In this document: piece by piece, positions 50,318 to 57,169 of the stretch
How the letters are laid out: the number at the start of each line of letters is the position of its first letter
Position numbering within the stretch: position 1 is the stretch's first letter
Assembly: GCA_964410285.1 (NCBI GenBank)
Contig: CAYPFR010000012.1
Location: 1-57,169 of the forward strand
DNA from: Fretibacter sp964410285
GTDB taxonomy: Bacteria > Pseudomonadota > Alphaproteobacteria > Caulobacterales > Maricaulaceae
Direction of reading: 5' to 3'
Length of the DNA stretch: 57,169 nucleotides
Notes under the pieces: model-generated
Told to the model about the DNA's origin: nothing
The model's input: only the letters and a program-made list of their open reading frames with translations
The model's database searches: none
Program-made: the position numbers and the translations under genes

Positions 50318-50808
50318 GACAAAGGGGCCTGAACATTTATCTGGTCGATCAGACGCCATGTACTGGGCGCAAGCCAATCACGATTTTTGCGCTGCCGGAG
50401 AAATACAATGCAGGCGGCCGTGGGGAAGTCAGGCGTAAAGCCAGTAAAGTGGGCGGCCAAGTCACTCCAGCCGGGATTATGTCCCAAAAGCATTAACTTG
50501 CCATCCGGCTCTGGGGCTTGGGCGCATTTAGCAAGCACTTGTGCGGCGCTTGCGTGATAGAACTCAGGTATTTTTAGAATGGTCTGTACGCCCGGAATAA
50601 TTCCAATAAGCCGCCGCGCGGTTTCCTGTGTTCGGGCCGCATCGGAGGCCCATATAAGATCGGGGGCGTAGCCCCGCGCAATGAGCGTGCTCGCGGCATC
50701 GTCCGCTTCTCGCTGTCCGATTTCGCTTAGCGGGCGCTCATGATCTGGCTGGCCGCTTTGGGCCCATTTAGCCTCTGCATGGCGCATTAAAATCAGATGA
50801 TCGATCAC
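50314..50808 (-). CDS. Histidine phosphatase (SixA family)
   Basis: The 164-residue protein starts LILMRHAEAKW, giving the RHAE signature with the phosphoacceptor H10. It continues with PDHERPLSEIGQREADDAA, the SDAARTQETARRL arginine motif, and GHNPGWSDL with the second catalytic histidine. SixA dephosphorylates phosphohistidine, classically on histidine-containing phosphotransfer proteins. It sits between DUF3089 and a small membrane protein gene with four-base ATGA overlaps on both sides, a tightly coupled three-gene operon. Confidence 0.9.
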   Translation of the reverse strand: MIDHLILMRHAEAKWAQSGQPDHERPLSEIGQREADDAASTLIARGYAPDLIWASDAARTQETARRLIGIIPGVQTILKIPEFYHASAAQVLAKCAQAPEPDGKLMLLGHNPGWSDLAAHFTGFTPDFPTAACIVFLRQRKNRDWLAPSTWRLIDQINVQAPLS

Positions 50809-52043
50809 GGCGTATTCTTGTTTTTAAGGTTATCTGCTTTGGGGTTTTGTCCGGTATAAGGCGTGACCGGACTTTCGATAATGTCAATGACGTCAAGGGA
50901 GTCTAGCGCCCGTACACGGGTTGGCAGGCGGCCGGTTTCAATTAAGGCTTGAGTGCGTAGCCTCGCATTGACCCTCAAATCTTCGAAAAACAGGTTGGAA
51001 GGAAGGGTCCAAAACCGCGCTCCAAGCCCCCAAGGACGGCGCAAAGAGCGACTGCGCGGTTTATCCACTAATAGCAGTCCGTCTTGGCATTGCGCACCAG
51101 TTTGGCGCGGCAGTGGGGCAGGTAGGTTATCCGGCTCCAGCCCTTCGCCCGCTAGTCCGCCCAAATGCAGGCGCGGTACAGCATAATCCTCTGAGCGGGT
51201 CCAAAGCAGCGGGTTAATACACAGCGTCGCCGCTCCGTTAATGGACATATATCGCCGCCCATTAAAACTGGAAGCCTTGCTAGAAAACCGCTCCGCATTT
51301 TTGCTATCGGAGGGCATGAAAGTGCCAAAGGCAGCCACGCATCCAAAGTCATTTGCCGCTTCGCAGGGCGCGAGCGCAGAGAGCGGTCCGTCAAATAATG
51401 AAATAGGTAAAGGATGATCGATTACATATGCGGCGGCGAGGCGGTTTTTGAGATCGCCTTGAAAATAGTCAGCCATCAGGCGGATAACATGGTCGGCGCC
51501 TTGCCCATGACCAGCCAAAATTATGGGGCGCTCTGGCGGGCTATCCGTTAGGAATTGCTCAAATGCCCGCCGCACGTCACCATAGGCAAAATCCCGCGCG
51601 CGCTGTGCATCTTCGCGGTTAGTCATATAGCTATACATGGCGGCGTGCCGATAATAAGGCGCAAATAGCCGCCCTGCATAGCCATAAGGCGCGACATAAT
51701 TGGGGCGAACAATACGCTGGAGGCGTTCACGCCGGCGCTCGACGTCAACGGGCAGGACCCAGTGTTTGCCGCCGCGATAAACCCCCGGAACCACAACAAA
51801 GGCATCACCGGGGGCTTTGGCAAGAAAACTGTCTTTTGAAATATCAGGGCGTGAGAGCCAGGCCCTATCTTGCGTATAATCGGGCTGCGGAGGCTTTTCA
51901 TAGGTTTGGAAGGGCACGCCTGGGTCTTGCAAGGATTGGAAAATCACATTGCGGTAGGCATAGAGCCCCAGTAAAAGCAGGAGGAAAAAGGCGGCAATCC
52001 CTATCAAATAGGGCGGCGATAGAGTTTTTTGTCTTGGGTTCAT
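50805..52043 (-). CDS. DUF3089 alpha/beta-hydrolase-like membrane-anchored protein
   Basis: The roughly 412-residue protein has an N-terminal membrane helix (PYLIGIAAFFLLLLLGLYAY). The DUF3089 domain follows: FVVVPGVYRGGKHW, the conserved PNYVAPYGYAGRLFAPYYRHA region, and a nucleophile-elbow-like GHGQG in IILAGHGQGADHVI, where a serine hydrolase would have GHSQG. If that position is truly glutamine, the enzyme would lack the usual serine; the family has both kinds. Start at 52043 is chosen because it precedes the membrane helix; it is first in the operon with SixA. Function unknown. Confidence 0.8.
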   Translation of the reverse strand: MNPRQKTLSPPYLIGIAAFFLLLLLGLYAYRNVIFQSLQDPGVPFQTYEKPPQPDYTQDRAWLSRPDISKDSFLAKAPGDAFVVVPGVYRGGKHWVLPVDVERRRERLQRIVRPNYVAPYGYAGRLFAPYYRHAAMYSYMTNREDAQRARDFAYGDVRRAFEQFLTDSPPERPIILAGHGQGADHVIRLMADYFQGDLKNRLAAAYVIDHPLPISLFDGPLSALAPCEAANDFGCVAAFGTFMPSDSKNAERFSSKASSFNGRRYMSINGAATLCINPLLWTRSEDYAVPRLHLGGLAGEGLEPDNLPAPLPRQTGAQCQDGLLLVDKPRSRSLRRPWGLGARFWTLPSNLFFEDLRVNARLRTQALIETGRLPTRVRALDSLDVIDIIESPVTPYTGQNPKADNLKNKNTP

Positions 52044-52150
52044 CTTATCTTCGCTCAATATGTTTGCGTCCTGCGGATTATCGTTATAACTCAAAATGGC
52101 GCGACCCGCTTCCAAAATTTACGGCCGTGACGAAATGGAAGACTAGAATT

Positions 52151-52864
52151 ATGACTGACTTTGCCGAAACATCAAAAGCCGAGATAAAACGCCCCCGGTT
52201 ATTTGTCTTTCTCCGCAATAGCCTGCTGACGGGCCTTGTCGTGGCTCTGCCGCTTTTTGTGACAATATACGGAATCACGGCCATTGTAGGCTTTTTTGAT
52301 GAAAAAATCATCGGCCTTATTCCGGACGCTTGGGTGACGAACATTTGGGTGAAACTGTTTTTGACCTTGCCGGGGTTGGGCCTGATTTTTGTTATCATTA
52401 GCCTAACGATATTGGGTTCCTTCGCCCAGAATTTCATCGGCCGCGCGGTTCTGCGCGCGGGTGAGCGGCTTTTGGACCGGGTCCCTGTTGTGAGTAATGT
52501 TTACAATTTCATGAAACAGATCGTCACGGCCGTTGCCAGCCAAAATGACCGCACCTTCAAGGAGGTATGCCTGATTGAATATCCGCGCCCCGGTTTATGG
52601 GCGGCCGCGTTTGTGACCTCTGATCTCACCGGCTCTCCGGGTGATAAACTGGGTGAGGGGTATGTCTGTGTTTTTGTGCCCACGACGCCCAATCCTACAT
52701 CCGGCTTTCTGCTGTTCGTAAAACGCGAGGATATCATCATCCTCGATATGACACCGGAAGAGGGCGCGAAAATGGTCATATCCGGCGGTATGGTTGCCTC
52801 CAATGAAGATATACCTGCGCCTGTCAAAAAGAACGCTGGAGCGATGACGACTTTGCCGAAATAA
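52151..52864 (+). CDS. DUF502 family membrane protein
   Basis: The 237-residue protein has two membrane helices near residues 24-48 (LLTGLVVALPLFVTIYGITA) and 73-95. A soluble domain with the DUF502 pattern follows: LDRVPVVSNVYNFMKQIV, the conserved VCLIEYPRPGLWAAAFVT, VFVPTTPNPTSGFLLFV and a final GGMVASN. DUF502 proteins include Bacillus and plant COV1-like proteins of unclear function. The ATG at 52151 has GAAGACTAG upstream; a reading from 51836 lies over the DUF3089 gene's start and is rejected. It is divergent from the SixA operon. Confidence 0.86.
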   Translation: MTDFAETSKAEIKRPRLFVFLRNSLLTGLVVALPLFVTIYGITAIVGFFDEKIIGLIPDAWVTNIWVKLFLTLPGLGLIFVIISLTILGSFAQNFIGRAVLRAGERLLDRVPVVSNVYNFMKQIVTAVASQNDRTFKEVCLIEYPRPGLWAAAFVTSDLTGSPGDKLGEGYVCVFVPTTPNPTSGFLLFVKREDIIILDMTPEEGAKMVISGGMVASNEDIPAPVKKNAGAMTTLPK

Positions 52865-52962
52865 AAGAGTCGTATTTATCAACGAGAGATACCCTCAGGC
52901 GCTGATCGGCCATTGCTAAGCGCCGCGCCGAAGATTTGGAAGCGCTCAATTGGAGAAAAATT

Positions 52963-53898
52963 GTGAAAGCCCTACTCCTTGAAAGCGCTCGAAAATTGTC
53001 TCTCAAAGACATTCCTCCCCCCGTGGCCAGAGAAGGATGCGTATTGATTGATGTGGAAGCTACCAGCATTGGCGGGAGTGAATATTTGGGGTATAATGCC
53101 CCCGGAATTAGGCCCTTACCAACTATTATGGGTCACGGTTTTACAGGGTGGCTTGATGGCCAGCGCGTCGCAATAAATCCGGTGCAAGGTTGCAAAGATT
53201 GCATCCATTGCCTTGCGAATTTGCCCCAACTTTGTGACTCATGGTCGCTCATAGGCGTGCAGACCGACGGCGGTTTCGTGGAATCTGTCTCCGTTCCAGA
53301 AGATTCGGTTTTTCATTTGCCTGACTCAATTTCTTGGGAACAGTCCGTATTCGTTGAACCCTTTGCGAACTCACTGAATGCTTGGGAAATCTCTGGAGCA
53401 ACCAAAGGCGATTTTGTAGCCATAATAGGTTCCGGAAGTCTTGGTTTAGGTCTAGTTGTCTGTGCGAAAAGGTCTGGTTGCCAGAGCGTGTATGTGTCTG
53501 AACCTTCTAGTCCTAGATTGGCAGCCGCTATCGGTCTTGGCGCAAAAGAAGTTGATCCAGCCGAGTCCTATAATTTCGTATTTGATACGGTCGGCTCCGA
53601 GGAGTCTCGAAAAACCGCCCTTGAGTTATGCGGTAAACAAGGGACGGTGGTTTTATTAGGTTTTGCTAGCCCTATATTCGAAACCAATGCGGGAGCGCTT
53701 ATTCGTGACCAAAAACGGATTATCGGGTCCTTTGCCTATTCATCGGAACAATTTGAAAAATCTATAGATTTGGCGAAAGACGCCAAAAGCGATTGGGTGC
53801 AAAATATTTCGTTCCACGATGTTGAAGCGTTACTCGAGGATTACCTTGATGGCGATTTTTCAGTTGTTAAAGCAGCGCTCAGGCCGCGCTTAAGATAG
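52963..53898 (+). CDS. Zinc-type alcohol dehydrogenase relative with altered catalytic zinc site
   Basis: The 311-residue MDR protein keeps the structural zinc loop (CKDCIHCLANLPQLC, four cysteines) and a Rossmann motif (IIGSGSLGLGL). At the catalytic site the usual cysteine in GxCGSD is glycine (SIGGSEYL) and the GHE ligand pair is GHG. The E in FVEPFANSLNAW remains. The catalytic zinc is therefore probably absent or weakened. The GTG at 52963 is preceded by GGAGAAAAATT; a TTG at 52936 is an unlikely start. Its composition is slightly AT-richer than its left-hand neighbours. Confidence 0.78.
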   Translation: MKALLLESARKLSLKDIPPPVAREGCVLIDVEATSIGGSEYLGYNAPGIRPLPTIMGHGFTGWLDGQRVAINPVQGCKDCIHCLANLPQLCDSWSLIGVQTDGGFVESVSVPEDSVFHLPDSISWEQSVFVEPFANSLNAWEISGATKGDFVAIIGSGSLGLGLVVCAKRSGCQSVYVSEPSSPRLAAAIGLGAKEVDPAESYNFVFDTVGSEESRKTALELCGKQGTVVLLGFASPIFETNAGALIRDQKRIIGSFAYSSEQFEKSIDLAKDAKSDWVQNISFHDVEALLEDYLDGDFSVVKAALRPRLR

Positions 53899-54146
53899 GC
53901 CGCAATCCCATTTTGTACCATTTTGTGAATGACTTTTACGTGCCCGTGAGTGTCAAACTATACCCCGCTGGACCATTGTTCAATTGACCGTACCTAATAT
54001 TTGGCGGCGGCCTTCATAAATTTGGCCGCAACCATTTATTTACCTTGTATTCAAAAAAATGCCAATTTTTCTGAAAAAGGGATAGAGGATTTTAAAACTT
54101 AAGGCGTCTTTTAAGATTTCCCGATATCGGGAGATCAAGATTTGAG

Positions 54147-55100
54147 ATGAAGATGGGCAAGTTATTTAGGATGAAAATGTTAAAAAAATATTTTAAGGAC
54201 GAATCTGGTAATATCGCGTTGTTCACGTCGCTGGCGCTTTTACCTGTAATGGCAGTTATTGGCGTAGCCGTTGACATGAGCATGACAGCGAATAAAAAGC
54301 AAACGCTCCAAGACGCAGTCGATAATGCTGCCTTGGCCGCTATACATGAAACAAATCGGCGCAGATCATTCTACACTTTATTGGAAAGCCTGAGGGGCGT
54401 AGGATTTGATCCAAAAGATAGCACGCGAATTACAAGGTTTAACCGCAGAGAACACCGCGGGCACGTCACCTTGAATGCGACCGTTAAGGGAACACACGAT
54501 CTCGCCTTCGGTGCCCTCATTGATAAACCTGAAGCAGATTATTCAGTTTCAACGTCGGTCATTGCAGACAAAAAAATAACAGCGGTGCGTTTTACACCGA
54601 CCTTCGGAAGTGGGTATCTTAACAAAGAATTCAACCTTTGGGTCATCCGTCCGAATGTTGCAGAACCTGAAAGGCTTGCGACTTACCGGTGGACCTCAAG
54701 CGCGCCGGTAACATTCCCGAATGGGAGTTCGCCGGGTAGATTGAGTTCAAGCCAAAGAGGGCCTGTTGACCTCGGGGATTATACCGAGTTTTTCATGACT
54801 ACAACTGTGACGGACCCTTGGGATACCTATACCCATGAACAGCTAGTTGAGGTTTACGGCGAGGACTACACACTTTCGTCCCGAGAACCTGGACATGGAG
54901 ACCATTTTTTCTTAAATGGGCGACAACTCGCCGTAAATGAACAGGTGAACTTTAGGCAAGACTTTAGTTGCGATCAACGGCGCCTAGATTACGAATGGGA
55001 GGATGCACCAGGTCTGGCGTCACCAGGAACTGATTTCAGGTTTAGAGTGACTGCAGTATGCAGTGGAATTGATCCGGATACGCTTCGCATAGTCAGGTAA
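54147..55100 (+). CDS. TadE/TadG-like pilus assembly protein
   Basis: The 317-residue protein starts with a short basic segment and then the TadE/TadG hallmark DESGNIALFTSLALLPVMAVIGVAVDMS (in two parts: acidic residue, then a long hydrophobic helix at about 20-42), NKKQTLQDAVDNAALAAI. The rest is a large extracytoplasmic domain without the von Willebrand region of long TadG proteins. These are pseudopilins of the tight-adherence (Flp) pilus system, but no other tad gene is in the window, so it is an orphan. It is preceded by an AT-rich, gene-free stretch (53899-54146). Confidence 0.75.
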   Translation: MKMGKLFRMKMLKKYFKDESGNIALFTSLALLPVMAVIGVAVDMSMTANKKQTLQDAVDNAALAAIHETNRRRSFYTLLESLRGVGFDPKDSTRITRFNRREHRGHVTLNATVKGTHDLAFGALIDKPEADYSVSTSVIADKKITAVRFTPTFGSGYLNKEFNLWVIRPNVAEPERLATYRWTSSAPVTFPNGSSPGRLSSSQRGPVDLGDYTEFFMTTTVTDPWDTYTHEQLVEVYGEDYTLSSREPGHGDHFFLNGRQLAVNEQVNFRQDFSCDQRRLDYEWEDAPGLASPGTDFRFRVTAVCSGIDPDTLRIVR

Positions 55101-55278
55101 ACCGTTATTTCGCCTTTGAAAACAGCGCAGCCTTACATTGCGGCGGCGCAAGCCGAAATAGTGTCTCCGCCCGCTGGTCTTTCTTGCCTGAACCCTCTTG
55201 TTGACCGACTGCACCAAATATGACCAGAAGGTGAAGGTACTTTGACGATAGGCGTCATTCATTCCTCAAGGGTCTCAC

Positions 55279-55893
55279 ATGCACCAGTCGGTCAAACAAT
55301 TTGCGGCGCCGATAATTTTAGCGCTCATTGTCCTGACTATATCCATTTTTGGTGACTGGGGCCGGCAGGCCCTTAGATATTTGGGGCCGCTTGTTGATCA
55401 TCAGAGTGCCGGTCTGTCTTATCGCTGGTTTTCAGGTCATCTCACGCATTTAGGATGGCGGCACTCAGGGCTCAATCTCGCGGGATTGGCCTCAATCGTG
55501 TTCATCTATGGACGTCTCATTGGGGCTAAAACATGGCTTGCCTTTACCGTATTTTGTCCCCTTGGGATTAGCGCAGGCCTTTACATGTTTTCGCCGGAGG
55601 TTGGGCACTATGTCGGCCTCTCGGGGGTGCTTCACGGTATGTTGGCTCTGGGCGGGACCTTAGGCGTTTTAAGGCCGAATACAATTAAAAGCGTATCAAT
55701 CAAAAATTCGGCGTCGTGGGAAGACGTGATCCTTGTTTTGGGATTATGGGGCAAGATCATTTATGAGCAAGTCTTGGGCGCGGTTCCAATGACGGCAGCA
55801 ATTGCGGGCGATACTGTGATTGTTGATGCGCATCTCTACGGGGCTTGTCTGGGCACAATTTTTGCTCTCGTTTTAGGCTTGAAACGAAAGTAA
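55279..55893 (+). CDS. Rhombosortase-like rhomboid protease
   Basis: The 204-residue membrane protein has about six helices and a rhomboid serine-histidine dyad: S115 in GLSGVLHG and H185 in VDAHLYGA. N66 and histidines H54 and H57 lie in the GHLTHLGWRHSGLNLAGL helix. The small size and the GHxxHL/GLSGVLHG pattern match rhombosortase, which cleaves GlyGly-CTERM C-terminal anchors in secreted proteins. No GlyGly-CTERM protein was found in the window, so the substrate is elsewhere or the assignment is to a related rhomboid. The preceding 178 bases hold no recognisable feature. Confidence 0.78.
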   Translation: MHQSVKQFAAPIILALIVLTISIFGDWGRQALRYLGPLVDHQSAGLSYRWFSGHLTHLGWRHSGLNLAGLASIVFIYGRLIGAKTWLAFTVFCPLGISAGLYMFSPEVGHYVGLSGVLHGMLALGGTLGVLRPNTIKSVSIKNSASWEDVILVLGLWGKIIYEQVLGAVPMTAAIAGDTVIVDAHLYGACLGTIFALVLGLKRK

Positions 55894-55970
55894 TTGCGCA
55901 AAAAAATTATGGTTTAGAAACCCTTAACACCTTCTGATTAAGACAATAACTTCTTAACAGGGTGTCTCGA

Positions 55971-56816
55971 ATGCATAAATTTTTCTTATCCGTTTCAGCG
56001 ATTTTGCTTGGTGCGTGCTCTTTTATAGAGCAACCGTATAAAGATCAGAGGCCTCTAAAAAATATCGTCCATTCACATGGGAATTACGCCCCATGCCATG
56101 TGCCCAATCCTTGTATGGCAGGGCAGGGGTATTCCGTTGCGGCTTCGCAAAATATCCACCCAAATTTCATGCCTTATAATATGAGTCCTCCGCCGATGCA
56201 CTCTCTTACGCCGACATATATCGGCCCCGTGCCTCCGGCCGCCCAGCATCCGCAATATGGTTCCCAGCAGTATCATAACTATGGCCAAAACGGATATGGG
56301 CCTCATACTCCCCATTTGCGAGGGATGCATAATTCAAAACCTGCGACGCTCTACGGTACATTGGGCGGGGTTCTCTATAATGAGGATATAGATGTCTTTG
56401 GGATTGAGGGCCGACTAGGATATGATTCCGGCGGGATCTTTGGCGCGGAATTAGAAGGATCTTTTGGCGTTGTGAGTGAAAACAAAACTGTCGACAACGC
56501 ATTGATCGGTGATGTGAAAATAGACACTGGGTTTAATTATAATGTAGCCGCCTTTGCACTGGCGAGATTGCCAGTATCTCCGAGATTTTCAGTCCACGGC
56601 CGCGCCGGTTACGATTTTCGCCGGCTCACTGTCGATGGAACGGCAGAAGATGGCACCTTTGTCTCCAGGAGCAGTAATTTGGACGGCGTAGCCTATGGGG
56701 CAGGGGCGGAATATGCGCTGACGCCCTATTCGGGTCTGCGTTTTGACTTGACGCGTTATGAAAATGATATTGGTCGGAACAATTCTATCTCGGCGAGTTT
56801 TACCCGTAAATTCTAA
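55971..56816 (+). CDS. Outer-membrane beta-barrel lipoprotein
   Basis: The roughly 281-residue protein has a lipoprotein signal ending LLGAC. A proline/histidine/asparagine-rich stretch follows (residues about 60-115, Tyr-Gly-His low complexity), then a C-terminal eight-strand-type barrel domain (TLGGVLYNEDIDVFGIEGRL ... VHGRAGYDFRRL) whose last residue is phenylalanine (FTRKF), as the BAM machinery requires. It resembles opacity/OmpA-like barrels; specific role unknown. The ATG at 55971 has AGGGTG upstream; the GTG at 55962 is an alternative. Confidence 0.75.
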   Translation: MHKFFLSVSAILLGACSFIEQPYKDQRPLKNIVHSHGNYAPCHVPNPCMAGQGYSVAASQNIHPNFMPYNMSPPPMHSLTPTYIGPVPPAAQHPQYGSQQYHNYGQNGYGPHTPHLRGMHNSKPATLYGTLGGVLYNEDIDVFGIEGRLGYDSGGIFGAELEGSFGVVSENKTVDNALIGDVKIDTGFNYNVAAFALARLPVSPRFSVHGRAGYDFRRLTVDGTAEDGTFVSRSSNLDGVAYGAGAEYALTPYSGLRFDLTRYENDIGRNNSISASFTRKF

Positions 56817-56969
56817 TACTCGTTTTATAACGGCGCTTACTAAATCTCTGATTTTTAATCACATTTTGCTTTCCGTTAATAAATCTTAACCCTTCGGTTC
56901 GATAGTAACATCTCAGGCGGTCCCATGTGTTGGAAGATTGCTCCAGTGATTCCTATTTGGAGAAGATAT

Positions 56970-57169
56970 ATGAAATATCATTTGTTGTTCACTACGGTTT
57001 TAACAGGGATGCTGAGCGCGGTCCCAGCTCTTGCGAAGGCGCAGGTTTGGGAAGATGTTAGTCAAACCACACGAGCTGGAAAATCCAGCGCTCCGTCCGC
57101 TCCAAATGCGCAATCCATGACTTGGGCCCGAAAAGTGCGCACGGATAAAACCGCTCTGAACTTTGTTCT
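56970..57169 (+). CDS. Secreted protein, 5' part only (cut by window end)
   Basis: GGAGAAG precedes an ATG at 56970 and the frame stays open to the window end, 66 codons. It begins with a signal peptide (MKYHLLFTTVLTGMLSAVPA followed by LAKA, cleavage near residue 24). The visible mature part is serine/alanine/threonine-rich and does not match a family I know. Upstream are AT-rich bases with TTAA repeats but not at CtrA spacing (six bases between). Confidence 0.7.
   Translation, partial: MKYHLLFTTVLTGMLSAVPALAKAQVWEDVSQTTRAGKSSAPSAPNAQSMTWARKVRTDKTALNFV

Noticed and set aside
54102..54116. Possible CtrA box before the TadE/TadG-like gene
   Set aside because: TTAA half-sites are eight bases apart, and the region is generally AT-rich.
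56869..56893. Possible CtrA box before the last gene (TTAA ... TTAACC)
   Set aside because: The two half-sites are separated by six bases, not seven, so it does not meet the full-site consensus.

Overview
The window is a stretch of alphaproteobacterial chromosome, most likely from the Hyphomonadaceae/Maricaulaceae branch. The evidence is a circularly permuted two-piece tmRNA gene, the mitochondrial-type complex I accessory subunits NDUFS4 and NDUFA12, a TTAA-N7-TTAA CtrA-type box, the hflK-hflC-DUF2065 and dnaB-alr orders, a DUF1289 protein, a stand-alone corrinoid protein with DUF1638, and an N-acetylglutamate kinase/synthase-like protein beside an acetylcitrulline-deacetylase-like enzyme. 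No phage, insertion sequence, CRISPR array or rRNA was seen. Genes are dense and mostly housekeeping.

Layout. 1-3.5 kb: the end of one tRNA, a DUF192 protein, tRNA-Pro, a HerA-like ATPase, tRNA-Arg and NDUFS4. 3.5-7.9 kb (minus strand): a sulfur amino acid operon (cysteine synthase, mercaptopyruvate sulfurtransferase, cystathionine lyase) ending in a CE15-like lipoprotein esterase. 8-14.5 kb: kdsA, thyA, a low-GC coiled-coil/zinc-ribbon gene, a phnA-like gene, a queuosine precursor transporter-like gene, folA, and hflK-hflC-DUF2065. 14.5-19.8 kb: corrinoid protein plus DUF1638, a DjlA-type co-chaperone, a DMT transporter and a cell-wall amidase. 19.8-24.3 kb (minus strand): two amidohydrolases around a BASS transporter. 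24.3-26.7 kb: rnpB, a class 3 lipase and a glycine-zipper lipoprotein. 26.7-35.5 kb: a homocysteine methyltransferase, aspS, an aspartyl protease, alr, dnaB, NDUFA12, DUF2155 and aat. 35.5-35.9 kb: ssrA (tmRNA, minus strand). 36-41.5 kb: the arginine pair, an M14 carboxypeptidase and an M24 aminopeptidase P. 41.6-46.3 kb: a small basic ORF, 16-bp tandem repeats, HU, two oxidoreductases, a serine hydrolase and a PD-(D/E)XK-like gene. 46.3-52.9 kb: nadE, gltX, and a SixA/DUF3089 operon divergent from a DUF502 gene. 53-57.2 kb: a zinc-MDR relative, a TadE/TadG-like pilus protein, a rhombosortase-like rhomboid, an outer-membrane barrel protein, and a truncated secreted protein at the edge.

The most informative links are between separated genes. 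A near-identical palindrome of the form ATATAAAG-N4-CTTTATAT lies upstream of the corrinoid gene (14.5 kb) and over the start of the homocysteine methyltransferase gene (27.7 kb). This ties the two into one probable split methionine synthase regulon. The 36-38 kb pair suggests an arginine pathway in which the kinase half of the NAGS/K protein has decayed. The permuted tmRNA can be read in full, including its tag peptide ANDNTAEEFALAA. Two convergent intergenic regions (39.5 and 49.9 kb) hold clusters of long hairpins that match no RNA I recognise.
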